Assembly: GCA_946410365.1 (NCBI GenBank)
Contig: CAMKAA010000028.1
Span: 1 to 8,541, forward strand
DNA from: an uncultured Lachnospiraceae bacterium
GTDB taxonomy: Bacteria; Bacillota_A; Clostridia; Lachnospirales; Lachnospiraceae
Direction: 5' to 3'
DNA: 8,541 bases
The position numbers were made by a program, and so were the translations under genes. Positions 1 through 6,711 of this stretch are shown here, piece by piece (within the stretch, counting starts at the first letter, position 1; each line of letters begins with the position of its first letter). A model generated the notes under the pieces. It had not been told where the DNA came from and searched no databases. It was given only the letters and a program-made list of their open reading frames with translations.

Positions 1-323
1 ACCAGGCATACGTCCATTCCCTCTTCCGCGAATCTGTGCAAAAGCGGCGCGTACGCAGTCTCTTCCACTTTGGCTCCGGGGTAGAAAACCATTGCGTTCT
101 CCTCCGAAGGTCCGTCCAGGAACCACCCGTACTCCGTCTTTTCCACCCGCACCTGTTCGTCTGAAACAAGAAAAGCGCCTGCCGACGCATCGGCGTGATA
201 ATAAGTATTTACATATATGCCAAAAAATACAGCAACCGCAGCAAGCAGAACTGCCGCTGCTATTGCAGTCCTCTTCACTATAAAGCCTTTCTGTTTCTTC
301 TGCAAATCTTTGCTGTCTTCCAT
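1..323 (-). CDS. Membrane-anchored alpha/beta hydrolase, N-terminal part (cut by left edge)
   Basis: The first 107 codons are present, starting from ATG at 323-321 and running off the window with no stop. The protein begins with a charged cytoplasmic stretch (about residues 1-18, lysine-rich), then one hydrophobic segment (about 19-38), so it is probably a signal anchor with the enzyme outside the membrane. After this comes NAMVFYPGAKVEETAYAPLL (about 76-95). This resembles the first core beta strand and the strand-to-helix turn of small alpha/beta hydrolases common in Clostridia; the family is recognised from memory. The catalytic serine, acid and histidine would lie outside the window, so activity cannot be judged. 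The start is supported by an in-frame TAA just upstream and by an AAGG-containing stretch about 9 bases before the ATG. No clear promoter is seen in the 70 bases between it and the upstream terminator. Confidence 0.75.
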   Translation of the reverse strand, partial: MEDSKDLQKKQKGFIVKRTAIAAAVLLAAVAVFFGIYVNTYYHADASAGAFLVSDEQVRVEKTEYGWFLDGPSEENAMVFYPGAKVEETAYAPLLHRFAEEGMDVCL

Positions 324-393
324 GTCCCGCTGCCTTTTTTATTTTCTGCCATTTACCGCTGCGTTTCCCGATCGCTTTAAGTTGTCTGTCTGC

Positions 394-423
394 AAAAAAA
401 TGCGCTCTGAACGAGCGCATTTT
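394..423 (-). terminator. Rho-independent terminator after the FKBP-type isomerase gene
   Basis: A perfect 11-bp stem pairs AAAATGCGCTC (397-407) with GAGCGCATTTT (413-423) around a 5-base loop. Read on the minus strand the stem runs into a seven-T tract (394-400). It lies 23 bases beyond the stop codon of the isomerase gene. Confidence 0.92.
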
Positions 424-446
424 CCTGATGCCTTAAGGCTGCTTGC

Positions 447-1652
447 TTATTCCACAGCTGCATGCTCCGCAATATATGTCTCAACCTTTTCAGGCAGGAT
501 GTACTGCTGGATCAAATAAGGTCTGCCGTATGTTTCCTCAATCTCTTCCGTCACGCCGTTCTCTGTCTTAAAGGTTTCATAATCCTCATCCGTGACAGTG
601 ATGCCGGCCTGGGCTGCCAGATCCTGGTAAGCCATGTTGTTGAGGCAGAACTTCTTAGCGTCTTCCTCAAGGACCTTCTCATACTCCTCTGTGTTGGCCG
701 CGCCCTTATATTCCATAACACTGCCGTAAGAGAAGTTCATGCCGTACTGCGCATACATCTGGGCCATGTAGTTGAATTCTTCCTCGTTGAGCGTCATCTG
801 AAGAGCCTTCAGCTGCTTGAGGTAAGCAGTCGGATAATTGTCCGCGGAAATGTTGTCGCTGATGTACTTGCTGACTGCAGAAGCAAGATTGTTCTTATAG
901 TTAGTATCCTTCAGATACTGTTTGTACTCCTCGACTGTCTGCGCGTTCTCGGAGAGATTAGTCTTTACGAATTCGTCGTTAAACTCAGGCAGTTCCTCGA
1001 TCCCGTTAACTGTTACGGCAAAAGCCGCTGCCTTTCCGGCCAGGTCAGGGTTGTTCGGATACTCTTCCGGGAAAGTAACGTTCACAGTCAGCTGATCGCC
1101 GGGATGTGTCCCGATGAGCTGCTGCTCGAAGTTATCGATGAAGGAACCGGAGCCGATCGTCAGGTCATAGCCCTGCGCGCTTCCGCCGTCAAATTCTGTG
1201 CCGTCGATCGTTCCTGTATAATCGATATTGACTACATCGCCGTCTTTGACAGAGAGTGCGGAGTCCACATTCAGGACCCTGTGATTCTCAAGCTGCTTGT
1301 TAATATCCTCCTGCATCTTCTCGTCTGTGTATTCCACGTCCGCCTTCGCGATACTGACTGCGTTCACGTCAAAAGTCTTGACGTAATCAGTTACGTTGAC
1401 ATCCTTAATGGTGCCGTCATCGTTCAGCATTGCGCTGTAATCAGTGGAAGCTACAGTCTTGTTCTTCTCTACATACCAGCTTCTGCCGATAGCGGCGCCG
1501 ATCAGTGCTGCGATCACAACAATGATCGCGATCCCGATCGCTTTATTTCTCGATGCCGCGTGCTTAGCCTGTTCGCGCTCATCCTTAGCGCGCTCGCGCT
1601 TTGCCTTGCTGGCACTCATTCCATCATACTTCGTGTTCTTGTTCCCGGCCAT
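447..1652 (-). CDS. Membrane-anchored FKBP-type peptidyl-prolyl isomerase, trigger-factor-like
   Basis: A protein of 401 residues. The first 38 are hydrophilic and rich in Lys, Arg and Glu; a single hydrophobic helix follows (about 38-57, GIAIIVVIAALIGAAIG). By the positive-inside rule the rest is extracytoplasmic. Residues about 136-218 form an FKBP domain of the trigger-factor type: GDVVNIDYTG, then EFDGG, then GSFIDNFEQQLIG and VTFPEEYP. The aromatic residues expected to line the prolyl pocket are present (Y145, F154-D155, F171, F194, Y198, F211). Residues about 222-400 are mostly helical and resemble the trigger-factor C-terminal substrate-holding arms. The ribosome-binding N-domain is absent, replaced by the anchor. 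The inferred job is folding secreted proteins at the outer face of the membrane, a role comparable to PrsA. ATG at 1652 was chosen because GAGAGGAG (1663-1670) lies 10 bases upstream; the frame also extends to a TTG at 1745, but that sits at the predicted transcription start. The gene has its own promoter and terminator. Confidence 0.88.
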   Translation of the reverse strand: MAGNKNTKYDGMSASKAKRERAKDEREQAKHAASRNKAIGIAIIVVIAALIGAAIGRSWYVEKNKTVASTDYSAMLNDDGTIKDVNVTDYVKTFDVNAVSIAKADVEYTDEKMQEDINKQLENHRVLNVDSALSVKDGDVVNIDYTGTIDGTEFDGGSAQGYDLTIGSGSFIDNFEQQLIGTHPGDQLTVNVTFPEEYPNNPDLAGKAAAFAVTVNGIEELPEFNDEFVKTNLSENAQTVEEYKQYLKDTNYKNNLASAVSKYISDNISADNYPTAYLKQLKALQMTLNEEEFNYMAQMYAQYGMNFSYGSVMEYKGAANTEEYEKVLEEDAKKFCLNNMAYQDLAAQAGITVTDEDYETFKTENGVTEEIEETYGRPYLIQQYILPEKVETYIAEHAAVE

Positions 1653-1754
1653 AACGGTTATTCTCCTCTCAGTTTCATCTTCACGGTCCGGATTCCGGCG
1701 GAAGCGGTCCGTTCTTTTCGAAGTGCATGTATTGTAATACTGCAAAACATTGCT

Positions 1755-1763
1755 ATTATAACA
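1755..1763 (-). promoter_or_regulatory. Extended -10 promoter for the isomerase gene
   Basis: The minus strand reads TGTTATAAT, a perfect extended -10 element (TGN plus TATAAT). No good -35 hexamer is found at 16-18 bases spacing, which fits extended -10 promoters. Transcription would start near 1748, leaving an untranslated leader of roughly 95 bases before the ATG at 1652. This supports the chosen start over the upstream TTG. Confidence 0.7.
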
Positions 1764-1803
1764 GATTTTCTCCGTTCGTCTGTGTTAAATATGTGAAAAT
1801 TTC

Positions 1804-1848
1804 AAAAAAATGCGGAAGCCAGACTATAAGTCTGACTCCGCATTTTTT
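1804..1848 (-). terminator. Terminator of the RyR/ligase operon, overlapping the last stop codon
   Basis: AAAAAATGCGGA (1805-1816) pairs with TCCGCATTTTTT (1837-1848). After a small internal loop the stem continues as CAGACT (1820-1825) with AGTCTG (1829-1834), closing on a three-base loop. The minus strand ends the hairpin in a seven-T tract (1804-1810). The TAG stop of the ligase-like gene (1824-1826) lies at the tip of the hairpin, so coding sequence forms one arm. The plus strand also ends in six T, so it might work both ways, although no plus-strand gene needs it. Confidence 0.88.
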
Positions 1849-3257
1849 AAATACATCCCTGTCATAATACTGAATACAACAGCCGTGACCGGATAAACAG
1901 TGCAAAACAGCGATTGTCCCCAATATGCCGCCAGCGGGAAAAAGAATACCGCCGCGTTTGTTTTCCAGAGCTTTTTCCTGAAAAACAGCATTACCATCCG
2001 AACCCAGAAAGCGATATACAGCCCGAGTCCGACAAGTCCCTGCGCAAGGAGTATCTGCAGAATATCGCTGTGTGCCGTCACAACGTTTCTTCCCGTCTCG
2101 GCCTTGAGCCTTGCGAAAGCCGCAAAGAGCATCTCAGGACCTATTCCTGTTATCTTTTGACGAAGAGGAAGGTCCACGAAGTACTCCCATCCGCTTCTCC
2201 AGATCGCGCCTCGTCTGTTTCCCCAGACATCACTGAAATTCAGGATCGTGTGCACTGTAAACAGGACGATCACCGCGGCAGTGAGCGCTTCCAGTGCGAT
2301 CAAAAGATACCGCTCCTTTCCGCTTCGGAACAATTTCCCGGATAACAGATACAATAGTATGCCGCACAGACAGAACAGTTCCGCCGCGGGACTATGCATC
2401 AATGCTTTTGAAAAACCTCCGAATACCGCTTTTTTGGCCTCGAACAGCGGACAATACCTCACAAACAGAAGGCAGATGCCATGGAGAAACACCAGAATTG
2501 CCGATCTCTTTAAATACTGCTCTGAGCCGAACACGAAGAGCAGCATGAACACAAGACTGACGCCGATTCCGGCATAAGTGCTGTCGCTGTTGGCCATTAT
2601 GATCCCCATTGATCCCAGTGCTGCAAAGATGCCGTACAGCACTTTCGCACTCCATTCCCTGCACGACATGAAGGCGCCCCAGAACAGGGGAAGCACCAGA
2701 CACAGATAACCCGAGTAGCTGTTGGCATTTCCGATCGTAGACAGATAAGAATAGTACTGTTCCCTGATCAGCCCGTTCTGCAGCCCGAAAGCGTTGATGC
2801 CTGCCGACTGGACCACCGCCAGAATGTTGATGAAAGCATTGGCTGCCATCGCCGCCAGCAGCATATACGAATTTAGCTGAAGATACCTTGAAACAATTAT
2901 CGTAGCGGCAATCAGGACCAGCGTCATGAGGGATCCGACGCTCCAGCCTTTGCTCCCCAGAAACGACAGCCCGGGATTTAGTGACAACAGTGAAGAAAGA
3001 AGCGACCATGCTGCGATCGCAGCGAGTAAGATGACCGTCTTTCCGCATTTTCTGCCGCCGGCAAAAAGCCCGTGCAGTACAGGAACGGCCATCAGGACAA
3101 CGGCCGGGACCGCTGCGTACAGATATACGCGGGCCTTTAATTCTATTAAGCCAAAATAACTGCTCCTGATGAACAAAGGGACCAGAAGACAGGAAACCGC
3201 TCCCAGATAGACAGCGGTCCATTTTAAGATTTTGTCCGGATCCTGAGTTGAATTCAT
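1824..3257 (-). CDS. O-antigen ligase/polymerase-like membrane protein (Wzy_C family)
   Basis: A very hydrophobic protein of 477 residues with about ten to twelve predicted membrane segments spread over its length, apart from a hydrophilic loop at about 341-395. Family signatures are GNANSYSGYLCLVLPL (177-192), NRRGAIWRSGWEYF (347-360), TGIGPEMLFAAF (370-381) and AHSDILQILLAQGLVGLGLY (395-414); the last is the typical histidine-containing motif at the end of the large loop. Members join or polymerise lipid-linked glycans at the outer membrane-leaflet face. In a Gram-positive cell the substrate could be a capsular or wall polysaccharide or a glycosylated protein; the sequence does not say which. 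It is the last gene of the operon, 27 bases after the potassium channel gene, with an AAGGAAGAG site before ATG 3257. No glycosyltransferase or flippase gene is nearby, which is unusual for this family. The family call is firm; the substrate is unknown. Confidence 0.85.
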   Translation of the reverse strand: MNSTQDPDKILKWTAVYLGAVSCLLVPLFIRSSYFGLIELKARVYLYAAVPAVVLMAVPVLHGLFAGGRKCGKTVILLAAIAAWSLLSSLLSLNPGLSFLGSKGWSVGSLMTLVLIAATIIVSRYLQLNSYMLLAAMAANAFINILAVVQSAGINAFGLQNGLIREQYYSYLSTIGNANSYSGYLCLVLPLFWGAFMSCREWSAKVLYGIFAALGSMGIIMANSDSTYAGIGVSLVFMLLFVFGSEQYLKRSAILVFLHGICLLFVRYCPLFEAKKAVFGGFSKALMHSPAAELFCLCGILLYLLSGKLFRSGKERYLLIALEALTAAVIVLFTVHTILNFSDVWGNRRGAIWRSGWEYFVDLPLRQKITGIGPEMLFAAFARLKAETGRNVVTAHSDILQILLAQGLVGLGLYIAFWVRMVMLFFRKKLWKTNAAVFFFPLAAYWGQSLFCTVYPVTAVVFSIMTGMYLKNAESDL

Positions 3258-3284
3258 AAATAAGTCTCTTCCTTTACCCTTTGA

Positions 3285-4820
3285 TCAAGATTTTTCGAAG
3301 ATCAGGCCAAGCATCTCCCATGCATAGGCGTCTTTTTTCTGTTCCGCTGCGTCGAGTTCCGAATAGGGCCGCATCAGGGGATGCAGTCTCTTTTCATTGT
3401 CGCGCTTTTCGCTGCGGCACCAGTTGTGCATCAGATAGAAGTGCATCCAGCGCCTGTGTTCCATCTCCTGATACTCTTCTCCCCTGCTGTCTCTGGTGCT
3501 GCAGTAGACTTCATACGCCCGCCTGCAGTTCTCCGGGGTTACTTCAGTGATCGTCTCATCCCCGAGAAGATATCGGATCTTTACAAGCAGATGGTCCGCA
3601 GCGGCAATATTGGACTGCTTGAGAAAATAGCTCAGGTCCTCCCACTTCGTCGGACATGATGATCCGCGGTTGTAGATCTCGTTCATTGTCACGGCCTGTC
3701 TGTTCAGGGAGTCCTTCATGACATACTCCCTTTTCAGGATCTGCTCTCCTCTGCCAAAAGACTGCACGCCCGGCATTTCCTCCGAGAGCCGTACATGCAC
3801 ATTCTTCCTGATGCCGAACCAGGTGCTGAGTTTCTCCAGAACGTCAAGGTTCATCGCGTCGTCATCTCTGCAGATGATGATCCGGTCAGCTCTCCTGAGC
3901 AGGTCCATCTTCTCATGCCACTTTTCCTTATGAAATACCAGCCTGTCCTCCTGCGGGTCTCCCGAAGTCAGTGAGCGTACCAGTTCGCCGTGCATGTCGG
4001 CGAATCCCGCGTCGTCCTCAAACACATGGTATTCCACAGTCCGATCAGGCCCATACACATTGGTGAGCAGGGCCCTCTCGAGCAGCGCGCTCCCATATTT
4101 GCCGCATCCGATCAGAACCACTGTCCTTTCTCTCAGAAGAAGAGGATGATACTGCCAGTACCATCGTCCCAGACACTCCGCTTTTCCGAACAGGTGCATA
4201 TTGTCGGGCACTGCGTCGATCATCATGTCCGACATGCAGTAGCACTCAATGGACTTTTCTGCCGCCGCCAGTCCCGCGCAGTAATTCTCCCAGGGATCCT
4301 CACCCATGAAAATGGCTGTCATTCCGCCGTCCCCTTCTCTGAGGTCCTTCAGAGCGGCAATATCTGCGTCCGTGCAGAGTATATTGCCCGCTCCCGAATC
4401 TCCGGCATCTTCTCCTCGAAAGATGAGCACACAGTTTTCTTCCCTGCCCAGCTCCTGAGCCAGAGTCAGGGAATCCCTGTTCGCGGATCCAAAGACATAC
4501 CACTGCTTATCCCTGTTTCTGTACAGCTTCGCCATCGGCAGAAACTGTTCTCCGATGATCCGGAAAGAGACGCTGATCACAGCGGATAATACGCCCAGGC
4601 TGCACAGTGCCAGAATGATCCCCAGCACTCTGCCGGTGCCGGTGACCGGTGACAGATCCCCGTATCCTACAGTAGTCAGGGTGATCAGTGAGTACCATAT
4701 GGCGTCCCAGATCGTTTTGATCGAAGATCCGTCCGTGCCTGATTCCACTGCCGTCAGGAGGACCACTATGACTGCGTAGGCGCCGATCGCCCCTCCTACC
4801 AGTTTCAGATTGCGTTTCAT
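3285..4820 (-). CDS. Two-helix potassium channel with Rossmann (RCK-like) and RyR domains
   Basis: A protein of 511 residues. TM1 is at about 8-25, a pore helix at about 36-48, the selectivity filter TTVGYGD at 49-55, and TM2 at about 64-88: the minimal pore of Ion_trans_2 potassium channels, with no voltage sensor. The cytoplasmic part begins with a degenerate Rossmann-like region (about 106-220; FGSANRDS where GxGxxG is expected). A clearer TrkA-N-like one follows, VVLIGCGKYGSALLERALL (234-252), with an intact GxGxxG. A half-motif W393 to K414 (W, SN, AADH, K) comes next, then a RyR domain (PF02026 type) at about 448-505: EMEHRRW (452-458), N466-W467, RD (473-474), HP (480-481), PYSEL (485-489), KKD (495-497). 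Inferred role: potassium flux gated by a ligand bound to the cytoplasmic domains, probably a nucleotide-type small molecule. The ATG lies one base after the TAA of the preceding RyR gene, with GGAGGGG (4825-4831) inside that gene's end, so translation is probably coupled. Confidence 0.88.
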   Translation of the reverse strand: MKRNLKLVGGAIGAYAVIVVLLTAVESGTDGSSIKTIWDAIWYSLITLTTVGYGDLSPVTGTGRVLGIILALCSLGVLSAVISVSFRIIGEQFLPMAKLYRNRDKQWYVFGSANRDSLTLAQELGREENCVLIFRGEDAGDSGAGNILCTDADIAALKDLREGDGGMTAIFMGEDPWENYCAGLAAAEKSIECYCMSDMMIDAVPDNMHLFGKAECLGRWYWQYHPLLLRERTVVLIGCGKYGSALLERALLTNVYGPDRTVEYHVFEDDAGFADMHGELVRSLTSGDPQEDRLVFHKEKWHEKMDLLRRADRIIICRDDDAMNLDVLEKLSTWFGIRKNVHVRLSEEMPGVQSFGRGEQILKREYVMKDSLNRQAVTMNEIYNRGSSCPTKWEDLSYFLKQSNIAAADHLLVKIRYLLGDETITEVTPENCRRAYEVYCSTRDSRGEEYQEMEHRRWMHFYLMHNWCRSEKRDNEKRLHPLMRPYSELDAAEQKKDAYAWEMLGLIFEKS

Positions 4821-4821
4821 C

Positions 4822-6696
4822 TTACCCCTCCGCCTGTTCCTGTCTCAGAATCCTGGGAATGATCAGGACATTGTTGATATCGGACTGCTTGTAGTTCACA
4901 TTTCTTCCTGTAACGCTCTTTTCCTTCTCAGAGAGCCGGTCAAGCTGGCTGTAGGGGATCAGGCAGGCGTGACTTCTCTCGTCGGTATCTTTGCCGATCC
5001 TCGGGTTCGCAGGTCTTCCCTCGCTCAGATTTTTAATGTATTCTTCAGCCCTCTTGTCAAACTCCTCATCGGTCATCGCCCTGTATCCGTTGCAAAAATG
5101 GAAGGCGCACCAGCGCAAATGCTCCATTTCTCCCAGTACATCGAGTTTCTCTTCTCCGAGCAGTCGCTCCCAGTCGTCGTTCATTGCCTCCTCCCTGGTG
5201 CTTCCTGAAGCCCTGACGATCGCAGGCAGAAATTCCGCGGACGCTCTGGAGGACATCTTGCTGAAGGAGTCGCAGGCCACCCATTTGTCCCAATCGGATC
5301 TGTCAGAATCATCATAAACGCTGTTGATCAGGATCGCGTTCCTGTCCTCCATTACGGCAGAAAGCATGTCGTAGGAATACACGTTCTGAGTCAGAATCCC
5401 GCTTCCGATCGCTTTCTGGTAGCTCACGTGCTCTTTGACACACTTGAGAACGCAGATGTTCTCGGCGTTCATCCTCTTAAGATAGAGCATAAGATGATCA
5501 GCTATTTCCGTGTTCATCTCATCATTTCCCGTGCATACGGCAATGTACTTCACTGTGCCCAGCCTGCTTCCCAGATAATCATAGAACTCTTTGCTCCTGC
5601 CGTCGTCATTATGCAGTTCGATCTCGTACTGATTTACAAGATCCTTGCACTCCGCAAAGAGATAGCCGGCCTCCTGACTGCTCATCGGGGAGAACACCGC
5701 GGCGTGGAAACGGCTTCCCACAAACTGGCCGTTCATGATCAGATGGCGAAGGACCGCCTGTCCGCACTCCCCGAGGCCTACCACAATACAGTCAAAATCC
5801 TGCAGGGCCCGGCCTTTATCATCAAAACTTATGCATTCCCACGGAGGACACAGCCGGATCATCGCTCTCGCCATGAGCTCTGAAGCTTCAAATACATTTA
5901 CATAGCCAAAGCCGTATTGGTCTTTCGAGACCTGCAGCATGGAGGCGATGATCTCCTCCGTTCCGGAGAGAGTCAGGCTCGTCCTGGCCGGGGATACTTT
6001 CATCTCTTCAAACGCGTCTTTGAGTTTTAAGGCGTAGAAAAGATTCTTCTGCGGATTCTGGTCGAGCGCGAAGATCTCTATTTTGTCCCTGCTGCCGATC
6101 TTAAGTTTCCGAAGTTCCCGTTCAGAAGACTGGGCGATCCCCTTGCCGGTGATGACCGCCATCCCCATATTGATGATCTCCTGCGCCCTGGGCTCCGCGT
6201 CATTTTCACTGATCATGACCACTGCGCTGTTCTCATTGGCAAGGCACTCGCGTCCTACTTTTATGCTGTTGTCATTGACCCCGTAAATGATCGTCAGGTC
6301 TCCGTTCAGCGCAAGGAACAGCCTGAGCTTCCTCAGTCCGGCAGATCCCACTGTTACCATAGCTGCGCTTGCTATGGAATAAAACGCCATCAGATGAAAG
6401 AGCCAGAAGCAGAACACCCCGAGCCCTGTCTTCATCCAGACAGATCCGCTGATCGCGGACATATCATTTTTGCCCAGGAACATGCCAATGACGGAAAAAG
6501 GAGTTCTCACGAGTGACAGGAATGCATTCCCGGTGACGTCAGTATAGCCTTTTCCGTATATGATGCTGCCCCCCAGGACAGCGATCACCATCAGATACGC
6601 CGTAAGCTTCGCGGAATATGCCGGCTTGAAGGCCATATTGATCACAAGCGCCGTAAATATGATAATTGACAGAACAATAACCCAAAGTGCAGTCAT
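4822..6696 (-). CDS. Three-helix membrane protein with Rossmann (RCK-like) and RyR domains, no potassium filter
   Basis: A protein of 624 residues. Hydrophobic segments lie at about 3-24, 32-48 and 92-117; between the last two is a short amphipathic stretch (about 57-74, including TPFSVIGMFLG) where a channel would carry its pore loop, but no TVGYG-like filter is present. The cytoplasmic region has a Rossmann-like module at about 133-210 (DLTIIYGVNDNSIKVG, degenerate glycine motif) and a second at about 303-420 with an intact GxGxxG (VVGLGECGQAVLRHL, 305-319). Next is a half-motif at about 471-495 (W472, SS, A, I), then a RyR-type domain: EMEHLRW (523-529), NGY (536-538), H576, LIPYSQL (579-585), YKQSD (602-606). 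An insertion of about 25 residues (roughly 545-570) lies inside the RyR domain. The module order matches the channel encoded next, so the two are divergent relatives. The start is ATG 6696, set by AAGGAAGGA (6703-6711); the frame also contains a TTG at 6714, inside the preceding stop. A likely partner or regulatory subunit of the channel (inference). Confidence 0.82.
   Translation of the reverse strand: MTALWVIVLSIIIFTALVINMAFKPAYSAKLTAYLMVIAVLGGSIIYGKGYTDVTGNAFLSLVRTPFSVIGMFLGKNDMSAISGSVWMKTGLGVFCFWLFHLMAFYSIASAAMVTVGSAGLRKLRLFLALNGDLTIIYGVNDNSIKVGRECLANENSAVVMISENDAEPRAQEIINMGMAVITGKGIAQSSERELRKLKIGSRDKIEIFALDQNPQKNLFYALKLKDAFEEMKVSPARTSLTLSGTEEIIASMLQVSKDQYGFGYVNVFEASELMARAMIRLCPPWECISFDDKGRALQDFDCIVVGLGECGQAVLRHLIMNGQFVGSRFHAAVFSPMSSQEAGYLFAECKDLVNQYEIELHNDDGRSKEFYDYLGSRLGTVKYIAVCTGNDEMNTEIADHLMLYLKRMNAENICVLKCVKEHVSYQKAIGSGILTQNVYSYDMLSAVMEDRNAILINSVYDDSDRSDWDKWVACDSFSKMSSRASAEFLPAIVRASGSTREEAMNDDWERLLGEEKLDVLGEMEHLRWCAFHFCNGYRAMTDEEFDKRAEEYIKNLSEGRPANPRIGKDTDERSHACLIPYSQLDRLSEKEKSVTGRNVNYKQSDINNVLIIPRILRQEQAEG
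4825..4831 (-). promoter_or_regulatory. Ribosome binding site of the channel gene inside the preceding gene's end
   Basis: The minus strand reads GGAGGGG followed by TAAG and ATG, so the Shine-Dalgarno site lies in the last codons of the upstream RyR gene. The GGAGG core is 6 bases from the ATG at 4820. This arrangement favours coupled translation and fixes the channel start. Confidence 0.85.
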
Positions 6697-6702
6697 TATA
6701 AT

Positions 6703-6711
6703 TCCTTCCTT
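6703..6711 (-). promoter_or_regulatory. Ribosome binding site that sets the start of the first RyR gene
   Basis: The minus strand reads AAGGAAGGA, 6 bases before ATG 6696. A TTG at 6714 extends the frame by six codons, but those codons are the binding site itself and overlap the hydrolase TGA (6711-6713), so the ATG is preferred. Confidence 0.85.

Noticed and set aside
1653..1745. N-terminal extension of the isomerase to a TTG at 1745
   Set aside because: The TTG would lie at the predicted transcription start and the extra 31 residues look non-coding; ATG 1652 has a GAGAGGAG site.
462..1796. A 444-codon open frame on the plus strand opposite the isomerase gene
   Set aside because: It has no ribosome binding site, ends up antisense to a gene with clear FKBP and trigger-factor motifs, and its translation shows no recognisable domain. 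It is a shadow of the codon bias of the real gene.
2392..3222. A 276-codon minus-strand frame inside the ligase-like gene
   Set aside because: It overlaps the ligase-like gene in another frame, is rich in Arg, Ser, Gly and Cys without motifs, and lacks a start site with a good ribosome binding sequence.
3285..4820. Voltage-gated channel for the 511-residue protein
   Set aside because: Only two membrane helices are present and there is no arginine-patterned S4 helix, so it is a minimal pore and not a voltage-sensing channel.
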